Of a stretch of 64,000 nt of DNA, positions 1 to 7,638 are shown piece after piece. A program made the position numbers and the translations under genes. The notes below the pieces were generated by a model. That model was given only the letters and a program-made list of their open reading frames with translations. It was not told the DNA's origin and made no database searches. Source of the DNA: Mycolicibacterium sp. P1-18. Lineage in GTDB: Bacteria > Actinomycetota > Actinomycetes > Mycobacteriales > Mycobacteriaceae. Location of the stretch: contig NZ_NPKR01000010.1 in NCBI RefSeq assembly GCF_008329535.1, positions 1-64,000 on the forward strand. Reading direction: 5' to 3'. Position 1 is the stretch's first letter. Every line of letters begins with the position of its first letter.

Positions 1-132
1 GAATCAACCGAACAACGAAACACAGCCCTACCGGGCTGGCTGCACTTCTACAATCACCACCGAGCCCACTCCGCCATCGGAGGCCGCCCACCGGTCACCC
101 GACTGACCAACCTCCCTGGACATCACACCTAG
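1..132 (+). mobile_element. IS481-family transposase, C-terminal fragment
   Basis: Frame 1 is open from the window edge to a TAG at 130-132 and encodes 43 residues. They include WLHFYNHHRAHSAIGGRPP, the typical end of the DDE integrase core of IS481-type transposases: the HRAHSAIGG stretch follows the catalytic Glu and precedes the stop. The rest of the gene lies outside the window. Its stop overlaps the stop of the converging TetR gene in a CTAG, so there is no room after the transposase stop for a terminal inverted repeat separate from host coding sequence. I read it as a remnant or an element end abutting the TetR gene; whether the upstream part is intact cannot be seen. Confidence 0.8.
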
Positions 133-785
133 GCGTCGGTCGACGCGGGCGGGACGAGGTCGGCGAGTTCGGTACGCACGTCGACCACCCGCTGGCGCAT
201 CGCCTTTGCGGTCAGGGTGGGATCGCACCGCCCCAACGCGACGTCGACCCCGACCTCGCGGGACGCACACGCCAGGGCCGACAACCACACCCGCATCACC
301 AGCCAGGGTCCGCGGGCGTCGGGTCCGACGCCCATCCGGCGGGCGACGGACTCGAGCAGGCCCTGGTGCGTGGTGCCGATGGCCAGCGGGCGCAGGGCGG
401 CTGACTCGCCGATGACCAGCAGAGCGCCGGCCAAAAGGCTTGGCGTGACGGCATGTCGGGCACCGTGGACGTCGTCGAGCATCTGCAGATGCGCCTGCAC
501 CAGGGCGTCGAGGGGACCCACCGCAGCGTCGATCCGATTCAGGTGCACCAGTGCGGTCTCGGCCATGTCCTGGATGACCGAGAGAATCGCGGCTTCCTTG
601 GTGGGGAAGTAGCGGGAGAACGTGCGCGGCGACACGTCGACCGCGGCCGCGATCTGCTCGACGGTGGCGTTCGCGAATCCGTGCCGTCGGCTCAGTTCGA
701 CTGCCGCTCCCACCAACTGGACCCGGGTGCGTAGCCGCTTGCGTTCCCGGAGACTCACTGGCACTTCGTCGACGGCGTCGGTCAC
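129..785 (-). CDS. TetR-family transcriptional regulator
   Basis: A 218-residue DNA-binding regulator. The N-terminal helix-turn-helix has the TetR signature (ATVEQIAAAVDVSPRTFSRYF, in two halves about residues 38-58), followed by the KEAAIL start of the ligand-binding helices. I chose the GTG at 785 because the homology begins just after it and because a TAACCT hexamer (798-793, minus strand) lies seven bases upstream, the spacing of a leaderless mycobacterial start. Longer upstream starts would run into the divergent neighbour. It faces the SRPBCC gene at 847 across about 60 bp and probably controls that gene and itself. The ligand is unknown. Its stop overlaps the transposase fragment. Confidence 0.85.
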   Translation of the reverse strand: MTDAVDEVPVSLRERKRLRTRVQLVGAAVELSRRHGFANATVEQIAAAVDVSPRTFSRYFPTKEAAILSVIQDMAETALVHLNRIDAAVGPLDALVQAHLQMLDDVHGARHAVTPSLLAGALLVIGESAALRPLAIGTTHQGLLESVARRMGVGPDARGPWLVMRVWLSALACASREVGVDVALGRCDPTLTAKAMRQRVVDVRTELADLVPPASTDA

Positions 786-792
786 GCCCCTG

Positions 793-841
793 AGGTTACG
801 TGCGGGAGGAGTGTCGCACCGGTGCCAACGGGGTATATCGT
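793..841. promoter_or_regulatory. Divergent promoter region, TetR / SRPBCC
   Basis: Two -10-like hexamers point away from each other: TAACCT on the minus strand (798-793), seven bases before the TetR GTG, and TATCGT on the plus strand (836-841), five bases before the ATG at 847. The spacing predicts leaderless or nearly leaderless transcripts both ways. No clear palindromic operator was seen between them. Confidence 0.45.
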
Positions 842-846
842 GAAAC

Positions 847-1323
847 ATGACCGTTTCAGCCATCATTTCAGTCGACGCCGGTGCCCGACGGGTGGCGCGC
901 CGCGTCGTCGTCACGGCGCCCGCGGCGGACGTCTTCGCCCTCGTCGGCGACCCGCATCGCCACCCCGAGCTGGACGGCTCGGGCACGGTCCGCGACGTCG
1001 ACGTCAAGGGTCCGCACCACCCCGCCGTCGGCGACAAGTTCACCGTCGGAATGAAGCAGTACGGCCTGCCCTACAAGATCGTCTCGACCGTCACCGAGTT
1101 TCGCGACGGCTCGGTGATCGAGTGGCAGCATCCACTCGGGCACAGGTGGCGCTGGGACCTGGTCGAGTCGAACGAGGGTGGCGCCACCGTCACCGAGGTC
1201 ACCGAGACCTTCGACTACAGCACCGCCAAGGTGCCCCTGATGATCACGGCGTTCGGCTACGACAAGAAGAACGCCGACGGCATCACGGCGACGCTGCAGC
1301 GCCTCGCCGACCGCTTCGCCTAG
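847..1323 (+). CDS. SRPBCC (polyketide cyclase/dehydrase-like) protein
   Basis: A 158-residue protein of the START/Bet v1 fold. The opening strand and VVVTAPAADVFALVGDPHRHP (two halves, about residues 20-40) is the usual SRPBCC start, the ATVTEVTETFDY strand lies in the C-terminal half, and the chain ends in the long helix that closes the hydrophobic pocket. Such proteins bind lipids, polyketides or aromatic compounds, and many mycobacterial members have no known substrate. It is divergent from a TetR gene, suggesting ligand-controlled expression. Its stop overlaps by 4 bp the stop of the converging isomerase-like gene. Confidence 0.85.
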   Translation: MTVSAIISVDAGARRVARRVVVTAPAADVFALVGDPHRHPELDGSGTVRDVDVKGPHHPAVGDKFTVGMKQYGLPYKIVSTVTEFRDGSVIEWQHPLGHRWRWDLVESNEGGATVTEVTETFDYSTAKVPLMITAFGYDKKNADGITATLQRLADRFA

Positions 1324-2096
1324 ACGGTGAACGCGGCGCGGAACGCCGCGAGCGCGTCCGCGTCGTCACCGGAGGCATATCCCTCCAGGCCGACGGTGCC
1401 GCGATATCCCATGTCGTGCAACGCCCGTGCGACCGCGGGGTAGTAGATCTCACCGGTGCCGGGCTGGCACCTGCCCGGCACGTCGGCCACCTGGATTTCG
1501 CCGATCGCGGGACCGCACCGGCGGACCAGCTCGACGAGATTTCCCTCGCCGATCTGGGCGTGGTAGAGGTCGAGCATCATCTTCACGTTGGGATGGGCGA
1601 CGCCCTCGATCAGCGCCAGAACGTCCTTGGCCCGCGCCAAGGGCACGCCGGGATGGTCGACGATGGTGTTGAGGTTCTCCACCACGAACGTGACGCCCGC
1701 GGCGGCGCCCAACTCGCCGAGACGTTCCAGCGTGCGTACGGCGGTGGCCCACATCGCCCCGGTCGCCCGCAGGCGAGGTCGGGCGGGCAAGCCGTCGACG
1801 AGTTCGGCGGTGTGGAGATTGAGCCTCGTCACGCCGAGGGTCTCGGCGGCCTTGATGCTCAACTCCGCCGTGCGGACCACCTCGTCGGCGGTCTGCGGGT
1901 CGATCAGGTCGCCGTGCAGGTAGCCCGTCATCGACGTGAACGTGGCACCGGTCGCGGCGAGCGCGGCCAGGTCCTTGTCGTGCCAACTCCAGATCTCGGC
2001 GGCGAAGCCGAGCTCGTGGATGCGACGCACGCGCTCCACGATCGGAAGCTCGGTGAACACCATCTCGGCGCTGACGGCCAGTTCGAAGTCGCTCAC
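1320..2096 (-). CDS. Hydroxypyruvate isomerase-like TIM-barrel protein
   Basis: A 258-residue sugar phosphate isomerase/epimerase (AP endonuclease 2 fold). Near the C-terminus, EIQVADVPGRCQPGTGEI is very close to the hydroxypyruvate isomerase (Hyi) signature. Metal ligands expected for the family are visible: Glu in VVENLNT, Asp and His in MLDLYHAQ, Glu in VGLEGY. Hyi interconverts hydroxypyruvate and tartronate semialdehyde, but related proteins act on other keto-sugars. It lies on the same strand as the dehydrogenase/isomerase operon at 2367-6377, separated by about 270 bp, so it probably serves the same pathway from a separate or read-through transcript. Confidence 0.8.
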   Translation of the reverse strand: MSDFELAVSAEMVFTELPIVERVRRIHELGFAAEIWSWHDKDLAALAATGATFTSMTGYLHGDLIDPQTADEVVRTAELSIKAAETLGVTRLNLHTAELVDGLPARPRLRATGAMWATAVRTLERLGELGAAAGVTFVVENLNTIVDHPGVPLARAKDVLALIEGVAHPNVKMMLDLYHAQIGEGNLVELVRRCGPAIGEIQVADVPGRCQPGTGEIYYPAVARALHDMGYRGTVGLEGYASGDDADALAAFRAAFTV

Positions 2097-2204
2097 GACG
2101 CCACCCTAGTGCTCGACGGAGTTGGCGAAGCGTTCACCGGTGCGACGCCCTCCGGTGACGCGCGCCACCAGGCGGCATTCCCGTCGGGACGGCACAATCG
2201 ATGC

Positions 2205-2354
2205 ATGGATCTCGACCACGAACGAGGGGCACGCGCCGCGGCCTGGCGTGACCCGTTGAGCATGTCCTTCCGCGCCCACCGACGGGTGCTGCTACTGCGC
2301 CTGCGCTGGCACGAGCGCGCCGCGACGCGACCGCGGACACGCGGGCGGGACTGA
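2205..2354 (+). CDS. Possible small arginine-rich protein
   Basis: A 49-residue open frame (starting MDLDHERGARAAAWRDP) in the gap between two minus-strand catabolic genes. For it: a CACAAT hexamer at 2193-2198 six bases before the ATG, the leaderless geometry used by neighbouring genes, and third positions that are mostly G or C. Against it: no recognised domain, short length, and an Arg-rich composition that arises easily by chance in GC-rich DNA. It would be transcribed against the surrounding operon. I do not recognise it and infer no function. Confidence 0.35.
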   Translation: MDLDHERGARAAAWRDPLSMSFRAHRRVLLLRLRWHERAATRPRTRGRD

Positions 2355-2366
2355 CGAGAGACCGCG

Positions 2367-3347
2367 CTACCGGACAACGAACGCCGCCCGGTACGCGGCG
2401 TCGACGAACGCCATGTTGGCGACCGCGTCGGCGGTGCCGAAGGGCAATTCGGCGCCGTGCTCGACGTGGGCGGCGAACGCCGCCAACTGGTAGGTGTAGG
2501 ACGGCGTGGTGCCGAGGTGCTCGACCGTGGTGCCCGACCCTGTGGTGACGGTCAGCCGGTCGTCGGTGCTCGGGCTGATGAAGTCGTGCACCAGCAGGTC
2601 GCCCGTCGTTCCCACGATGCGCATCGTGAACGAACGGTGGTCGGCCACCATCGAATTCGCGGTCAGTCCGGTGGCGCCGCCGGGGAAGCCGAGTTCGACG
2701 TCACACCATGCGTCCACTCCGGGCGTGCGCTGCTCGGCGTGCGCCCGGACGATCGACGGGCGGCCCTCGATGCCGGGGGCGCCCAGGCGGCCCAGTGAGC
2801 GCATCACGTGCAGCCCGTAGCAGCCCAGGTCCATCAGTGCCCCGCCGGCGAGGTCGAGGGACCAGCGCGGGTCGTCGTCGGCCGGGGCCGGCATCGCCAT
2901 CCTGACCTCGACGTGGGTGACGGCGCCGATGGTGCCGTCCCCGGCGAGCTCGAAGGCCCGCTGGGTGACGGGGTGGAAGAAGTAGTGGAATCCCTCGAGC
3001 ACGGTGACGCCGGCCGCGTCGGCGGCCTCTGCCACCCGGCGCGCCTCGGCTTCGTCTCTGGCGAAGGGCTTTTCGCTCAGCACCGGCTTGCCGGCCGCGA
3101 TCGCCGCCAGGTTCCAGGGTGCGTGCAGGGAGTTCGCCAACGGGTTGTAGAGCACGTCGACTTCCGGGTCGTCGACGACGGCCTGGTAGTCGTCGAGCAC
3201 CCGCTCGACGCCGTACTTCTCGGCGAACACCTCCGCTCGCGACCGGTCCCGCGCGGCCACGGCCACCACGCGGTGGCCGAGTTCGGCTGCGGGACCGACG
3301 ATTGCGGCCTCGGCGATCCGGGACGCGCCGAGGACGCCGATCCTCAC
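2367..3347 (-). CDS. Gfo/Idh/MocA-family oxidoreductase
   Basis: A 326-residue NAD(P)-dependent dehydrogenase. An N-terminal Rossmann motif (IGVLGASRIAEAA) is followed by the family's catalytic EKP in SEKPFARDE at about residues 92-100, and the C-terminal half is the substrate-binding alpha/beta domain. Members oxidise or reduce sugars, inositols or related polyols. It starts 4 bp inside the upstream TIM-barrel gene (overlap 3344-3347) and is the last gene of the tightly packed minus-strand operon. It is the second Gfo/Idh enzyme of the operon, which suggests two different oxidation steps or a redox epimerisation. The substrate is not deducible. Confidence 0.85.
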   Translation of the reverse strand: MRIGVLGASRIAEAAIVGPAAELGHRVVAVAARDRSRAEVFAEKYGVERVLDDYQAVVDDPEVDVLYNPLANSLHAPWNLAAIAAGKPVLSEKPFARDEAEARRVAEAADAAGVTVLEGFHYFFHPVTQRAFELAGDGTIGAVTHVEVRMAMPAPADDDPRWSLDLAGGALMDLGCYGLHVMRSLGRLGAPGIEGRPSIVRAHAEQRTPGVDAWCDVELGFPGGATGLTANSMVADHRSFTMRIVGTTGDLLVHDFISPSTDDRLTVTTGSGTTVEHLGTTPSYTYQLAAFAAHVEHGAELPFGTADAVANMAFVDAAYRAAFVVR

Positions 3348-4213
3348 GACGTGACCGCCCGCAGGTACGCCACACTCGCCAGCACGTCCCGCACGGGGCC
3401 TTCGCCGGTGGGTTCACCGTCGAGGATGGTGTCCTGCTCCAGCACGAACCAGCCGTCGAAGCCGTTGTCCCGCAGCACCGAGACGATGCCCGCGACGTCG
3501 ACGTCCCCGGTCCCGAGGGGGGTGTACATGCCCGCCTTCACGGCCTCGGTGTAGGTCAGCTCACCGGACTGCACCTTGGCCGCCAAGGCGGCGTCGACGT
3601 CCTTGAGGTGGGTGTGGGCGATGCGGTTGGGCACCGCCTTCGCCAGTTCCAGCGGATCCGTGCCGCCGATCATCAGATGGCCGGTGTCCAGGCAGAGCTT
3701 GATCGAGGAGCCCTGCAGCACCCGGTCGACGTCGGCGCGCGTCTCGACGATGGTGCCGACGTGGGGATGAAGCACGGCGAGCAGGCCCCGCTCGGCGACG
3801 ATGGCGGCCAACCTGTCCAGGTTGGCGACCAGCCTCGCCCACTGCGCGTCGTCGAGGACGGGTCGGGAGTCGTAACCGTCGGCGCCGGTGGCGGCGGCGA
3901 GCACCACGACACCGGCCCCGGCGGCGACCAGGGATTCGAGTGGCCCGGCGAGGTCGTCGGCGGGGTCGTGGTCCTCCTTGAACAGCACGACCGGCACGAA
4001 GCCGCCGACGCAGGCCAGATCCTTCTCGCGCAGAACGGCCTTGAGCTCATCGGTATCGGTCGGGAGGAAGCCCTCCGGTCCGAGTTCGGTGGCCGTCAGC
4101 CCGGCGCCGCGCATCTCGGTGAGCACCCGGTCGGGGTCCAACTGGTGGCCCCACCCCGGAACCTCGCACACGCCCCAGGAGATGGGCGCTCCGGCGATCT
4201 TGATGGCGCTCAC
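3344..4213 (-). CDS. IolE-like sugar isomerase/dehydratase, TIM barrel
   Basis: A 289-residue metal-dependent TIM barrel. It opens with KIAGAPISWGVCEVPGWG, a typical start of IolE (2-keto-myo-inositol dehydratase) relatives. The metal and substrate ligands of the fold appear in order: VLHPHVGTIVE, CLDTGHLMIGG, AHTHLKDVD and the late Glu in FVLEQD. The GTG at 4213 was chosen because it lies just upstream of the conserved opening and overlaps the preceding dehydrogenase stop by 4 bp. Next to an IolG-like dehydrogenase it would act on the keto product of that enzyme. A true IolE role is uncertain because iolB, iolC and iolD are not in the window. Confidence 0.8.
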   Translation of the reverse strand: MSAIKIAGAPISWGVCEVPGWGHQLDPDRVLTEMRGAGLTATELGPEGFLPTDTDELKAVLREKDLACVGGFVPVVLFKEDHDPADDLAGPLESLVAAGAGVVVLAAATGADGYDSRPVLDDAQWARLVANLDRLAAIVAERGLLAVLHPHVGTIVETRADVDRVLQGSSIKLCLDTGHLMIGGTDPLELAKAVPNRIAHTHLKDVDAALAAKVQSGELTYTEAVKAGMYTPLGTGDVDVAGIVSVLRDNGFDGWFVLEQDTILDGEPTGEGPVRDVLASVAYLRAVTS

Positions 4214-5217
4214 GCGTTCCGCACCTCGGCGATCGTGACCGGCGCCCCTCGCTTGAGGGATTCGGTGGCCGCCTCGGCCAGCCACGCGACCTCGACCGCG
4301 TCGGCGACCGTGGCGCCGAGGACGGGACCACCCTTGGTCACCTCGACGAACGCGGCCAGCTCGGTGCGGAACGCCTCGGTAAAGCGGTCCATGAAGAAGT
4401 GGTGAGCCGGACCTTGCGGAAAGTCGTTGCCGGGATCGGTGTTTCGCAACGGCACGCCCTGGTCCCAGCCGGCGGCGACGCTGTCGTCGAAGCCGTGGAC
4501 CTCGAGGCGGCAGTCGTAGCCGCGGGCGTTGTAGCGGGCGTTGGACACCACGCCGAGGGCACCGCCGTCGAACTTCACGATGACCGCGGCGGTGTCGACG
4601 TCGCCGTACTCGGTGAACAGCGGATCGCCCTGGACGGTGCCGGTGGCGTACACCTCGACGGCGCGCTGCCCGGTGATCCAGTTGAGCACGTCGAAGTCGT
4701 GCACGGCGCAGTCGCGGAAGATGCCGCCCGAGCCCTTGATGTAGTCCAGCGGCGGGGGAGCGGGGTCCATCGTGGTGCTGCGCACGGTGTGCAGCTTCCC
4801 GAGCGACCCGTCGTCGACGGCACGCTTGGCCGCCGCGAACGCCGCGTCGTACCGGCGTTGGTAGCCGACCTGCACGGGCACGCCCGAGGCGAGGATGGCC
4901 TCGGCGACGCGGGCGCTCTCGACGGCCGTCGACGCGATGGGCTTCTCGCAGAACGTGGGGATGCCCCGCTCGACGGCGGCCAGCGTCAGCTCGGCATGGG
5001 CGGGCGTGGCGGCCGCGACGACCACGCCGTCGACGCCGGAGGCCAGCAGTTCGTCGACGGTCGCGACGAACTTCGCGCCGTGCTTGGCCGCGACGGCCTC
5101 GGCGACGTCGGTGCGCTCGTCGGTGATCACCAGCCCGTCGACGCCTGCCAGTCCGCCAAGGGTTTCGGTGTGGAAGGCACCGATGCGGCCCAGTCCGATT
5201 ACGCCGAGGGTGGTCAT
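4210..5217 (-). CDS. Gfo/Idh/MocA-family (IolG-like) dehydrogenase
   Basis: A 335-residue NAD-dependent dehydrogenase. The Rossmann motif GVIGLGRIGAFH is at residues 5-16, the EKP motif is in FCEKPIAST near residue 95, and GYQRRYD plus the CAVHDFDVLNW stretch resemble inositol 2-dehydrogenases, where Asp and His of the second motif are catalytic. The ATG at 5217 has an AAGGAG ribosome site a few bases upstream, inside the end of the dioxygenase gene, with which it overlaps by 4 bp (ATGA). Probable role: oxidising a polyol or inositol to a keto form for the IolE-like enzyme. The exact substrate is inferred only by family. Confidence 0.85.
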   Translation of the reverse strand: MTTLGVIGLGRIGAFHTETLGGLAGVDGLVITDERTDVAEAVAAKHGAKFVATVDELLASGVDGVVVAAATPAHAELTLAAVERGIPTFCEKPIASTAVESARVAEAILASGVPVQVGYQRRYDAAFAAAKRAVDDGSLGKLHTVRSTTMDPAPPPLDYIKGSGGIFRDCAVHDFDVLNWITGQRAVEVYATGTVQGDPLFTEYGDVDTAAVIVKFDGGALGVVSNARYNARGYDCRLEVHGFDDSVAAGWDQGVPLRNTDPGNDFPQGPAHHFFMDRFTEAFRTELAAFVEVTKGGPVLGATVADAVEVAWLAEAATESLKRGAPVTIAEVRNA

Positions 5218-6377
5218 GGAATTCTCCTTGTCGTGTGTTCTGCGAGTGCTTCGTCGAATGCCTGCGGGGTGAGCTGGTCCGCCAGGGCGGCCAGCACGGT
5301 GTCGACCTGGCTCGGCGGCGCGAGGCTGCCGATGGGTTGGTCCCGGTCGAGGTTGGTGGGGAACGCGTAGCCCTCGGCCGTCGCGTTGACCGCGTTGCGG
5401 ATCTCGTGATCCGGGCGTCCGGCGGCCTGCATGGCCCGCAGCGCCGGGTAGATCGCGCGCACCATCGCGGTGCGGTCCATCGCCTCCATGGCACGCCCGA
5501 AGGGTGAGGAGATCTGCAGCAGGTTGGCCATCCGGCGGATGTCGGTCGAGGTGTTGGCGCCGGCCCCGTGCATGAGCGCGGGGTTGAAGAACACCGCGTC
5601 GCCCTTGCGCAGCGGCACCTGCACCATGCGGGTGGCGAAGAAGTCGACGAACTCCTGCTCGTAGAACGCGACGTACCCGCCCCCGAACTTCTGCGAGTGC
5701 GGCAGCAGCATCGTCGGGCCGCTCTCCAGCGGCATGTCGCAGTGCGCGACGGCGCCCTGCAGGGTCAGGGCGGCCGACATGCGGTGCATGTGCGCCGGGT
5801 AGGCCGACAGCTGGTCCTGGTCGACGAAGCCGAGGTGGTAGTCCCGGTGCGGAACCTGCGGTGCGCCACCGGGATTGACGACGTTGACCTGAGAGGTCAC
5901 CTGGTAACGCGGGCCGAGCCACGCTTGGCACACGAGGGCGAGTGCGTCGTTGGCGTAGTAGTCCGCGAACACCTCGGGCGCGTGGAGCGCCAACTTCTGG
6001 GCGGCGTTCCAGACCCGGTCGTTGACGCCGGCCTTGCCGAAGTGGTCTCCGGCCGCCGAGCCCGAGGCGCGCTGCGCCTCGATGAGCGCGGTGAACGCCT
6101 CGCTGGCCCGGTCGACCGTCGCGTGGTCGAAGACGCCCTCGAACACGACGACGCCGGGTCCGTCGGCGAGCGCGTGGATCAACTCGGTCTGCAGGGCGCG
6201 GCGATCGGCGCCGGCCACGGTCTGCGCCGAGTACACCAGCACGCCCTGGCGGACGTCGGTCGCGAGTGGGTAGTCGGCGAGGTCGGTGGTGGTGGTGACC
6301 AGCGCGCGGAAGTCGTCGAGGTCGCAGTCGGGCGCCTCGATCCACGCGCGGTGCGTGGTGGAGATGGGAGCAGCCAT
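5214..6377 (-). CDS. PhyH-family (phytanoyl-CoA dioxygenase-like) Fe(II)/2-oxoglutarate oxygenase
   Basis: A 387-residue non-heme iron oxygenase and the first gene of the sugar operon. The iron facial triad is visible: HRD in VPHRDYHLGF and the distal His in NPALMHGAGANTSTD, followed by an Arg in IRRMANLL for 2-oxoglutarate. Such enzymes hydroxylate or oxidatively demethylate small molecules. I chose the ATG at 6377 because upstream codons look non-coding and A-rich. Leading an operon of dehydrogenases and keto-sugar isomerases is unusual and suggests that the pathway starts with an oxidative step, for example hydroxylation or removal of a methyl ether from a cyclitol. That is inference. Confidence 0.8.
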   Translation of the reverse strand: MAAPISTTHRAWIEAPDCDLDDFRALVTTTTDLADYPLATDVRQGVLVYSAQTVAGADRRALQTELIHALADGPGVVVFEGVFDHATVDRASEAFTALIEAQRASGSAAGDHFGKAGVNDRVWNAAQKLALHAPEVFADYYANDALALVCQAWLGPRYQVTSQVNVVNPGGAPQVPHRDYHLGFVDQDQLSAYPAHMHRMSAALTLQGAVAHCDMPLESGPTMLLPHSQKFGGGYVAFYEQEFVDFFATRMVQVPLRKGDAVFFNPALMHGAGANTSTDIRRMANLLQISSPFGRAMEAMDRTAMVRAIYPALRAMQAAGRPDHEIRNAVNATAEGYAFPTNLDRDQPIGSLAPPSQVDTVLAALADQLTPQAFDEALAEHTTRRIP

Positions 6378-6544
6378 GCCCGTTAGTCTTGTTGTGACGA
6401 GCGCCGCAATCAACACCAAAAAACCGTCAAAAACACCTCAGATTTTCCGCCGAGCAGACGCAAAAGGCCCTCGATGGCGACGGATCAGGGCCCTTTGCGT
6501 CTGCTCGCGCGAGGAGCTGACGCAAGGGGCGCAAAGGAGGGGAC
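6378..6544. promoter_or_regulatory. Divergent control region of dioxygenase operon and LacI gene
   Basis: About 170 bp separate the two divergent starts. The half near the dioxygenase gene is markedly A-rich on the plus strand (6416-6446), unlike the surrounding DNA, and likely holds the operon promoter. The half near the regulator contains a long inverted repeat (6451-6507) and a strong ribosome site (AAAGGAGG, 6533-6540) for the LacI gene. Confidence 0.55.
6451..6507. repeat. 21-bp near-perfect inverted repeat
   Basis: The left arm (6451-6471, starting CGAGCAGACGCAAA) and right arm (6487-6507, ending TTTGCGTCTGCTCG) are reverse complements at 20 of 21 positions, with a 15-base spacer. A further GACGCAA copy occurs at 6519-6525. 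It can be read as an operator for the adjacent LacI protein with repeated GACGCAAA half-sites, as a hairpin in the regulator's 5' leader, or as a dispersed intergenic palindrome. There is no T-run, so it is not a standard terminator. Confidence 0.75.
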
Positions 6545-7549
6545 ATGCCGCACCGCTACAAGGTCCGCGAGATCGCCCAGCAGTCCGGGCTGAGCGAGGC
6601 GACCGTCGACCGGGTGCTCAACGACCGGCCCGGCGTGCGCGAAAACACCCGCGCCGAGGTCGCGCAGGCCATCGCCGACCTCGACAAGCAGCGCGCCCAG
6701 CTGCGCCTCAACGGCCGCCGCTTCCTGGTCGACGTGGTGATGCAGACCCCGCAGCGATTCTCCGACGCCTTCCGCGCCGCGATCGAGGCCGAGCTGCCTG
6801 CCTTCGCGCCGGCCATGCTGCGGGCCCGGTTTCACCTCTGGGAATCGGGTTCGACGGCGCAGATGGCCGAGGTGCTCGGCAAGATCCGCGGCAGCCACGG
6901 CGTCGTACTGAAGGCACAGGACGCCCCCGAGGTCACCGAGGCCGTCGACCGACTGGTCGGCACCGGCGTCCCCGTCGTGACCTACACGACCGACGTGCCG
7001 AACAGCGCGCGCTGCGCCTACGTCGGCATCGACAACCACGGGGCGGGGGTCACGGCGGCCTACCTGATGGACCAGTGGCTCGGCTCGTCGCCGTCGGGGG
7101 TTCTGATCACGTTGAGCGGTCCAATCTTTCGCGGCGAGGGCGAGCGGGAGGTCGGCTTCCGGTCGGCACTGCGCGGATCCGGTCGCGAGGTCGTCGAGGT
7201 CAGCGACGGCGACGGCGTCGACGCCACCACCGAGCGCCTCGTCCTCGACGCCCTGCAGCGCCATCCCGGGGTAGAGGCCGTCTACTCACCCGGCGGCGGC
7301 AACACCGCGACGGTCGCCGCCTTCGAGAAGTTGGGTCGCGACTACAAGGTGTTCGTCGCCCACGACCTCGACGCCGACAACCGGCGGCTACTGCGCGACG
7401 GTAGGATCTCGGTGGTTCTGCACAACGACCTGCGCGCCGACGCCCGGGTGGCGATGCGCCAGATCCTGCAGCAGCACGGGGCCCTTCCGCCGGAGGCGGC
7501 CCGGCCGGCGCCGATCCAGGTCATCACCCCCTACAACCTGCCCACGTGA
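6545..7549 (+). CDS. LacI-family transcriptional regulator
   Basis: A 334-residue regulator with an N-terminal LacI helix-turn-helix (VREIAQQSGLSEATVDRVLN, residues 6-25) and a periplasmic-binding-protein-like sugar-sensing domain (AYVGIDNHGAGVTAAYLM, GGNTATVAAFE). A strong AAAGGAGG sits just upstream of the ATG. It is divergent from the dioxygenase/dehydrogenase operon and co-directional with the PfkB kinase that follows, so it is the likely local repressor of both, released by a sugar or sugar-derived ligand. The nearby inverted repeat is its candidate operator. Confidence 0.9.
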   Translation: MPHRYKVREIAQQSGLSEATVDRVLNDRPGVRENTRAEVAQAIADLDKQRAQLRLNGRRFLVDVVMQTPQRFSDAFRAAIEAELPAFAPAMLRARFHLWESGSTAQMAEVLGKIRGSHGVVLKAQDAPEVTEAVDRLVGTGVPVVTYTTDVPNSARCAYVGIDNHGAGVTAAYLMDQWLGSSPSGVLITLSGPIFRGEGEREVGFRSALRGSGREVVEVSDGDGVDATTERLVLDALQRHPGVEAVYSPGGGNTATVAAFEKLGRDYKVFVAHDLDADNRRLLRDGRISVVLHNDLRADARVAMRQILQQHGALPPEAARPAPIQVITPYNLPT

Positions 7550-7638
7550 GCGGCGAGTCGTCGATTCCCAGCGCGGCCAGATACCATTTCGCCTCACGGC
7601 GACTCTGGTGCGCCGACGGAGAGCAGGAGATTCGAACG

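Noticed and set aside
2367..5217. Standard myo-inositol (iol) operon
   Set aside because: Only IolG- and IolE-like members are present; iolB, iolC, iolD and a transporter are missing, so the substrate was left open.
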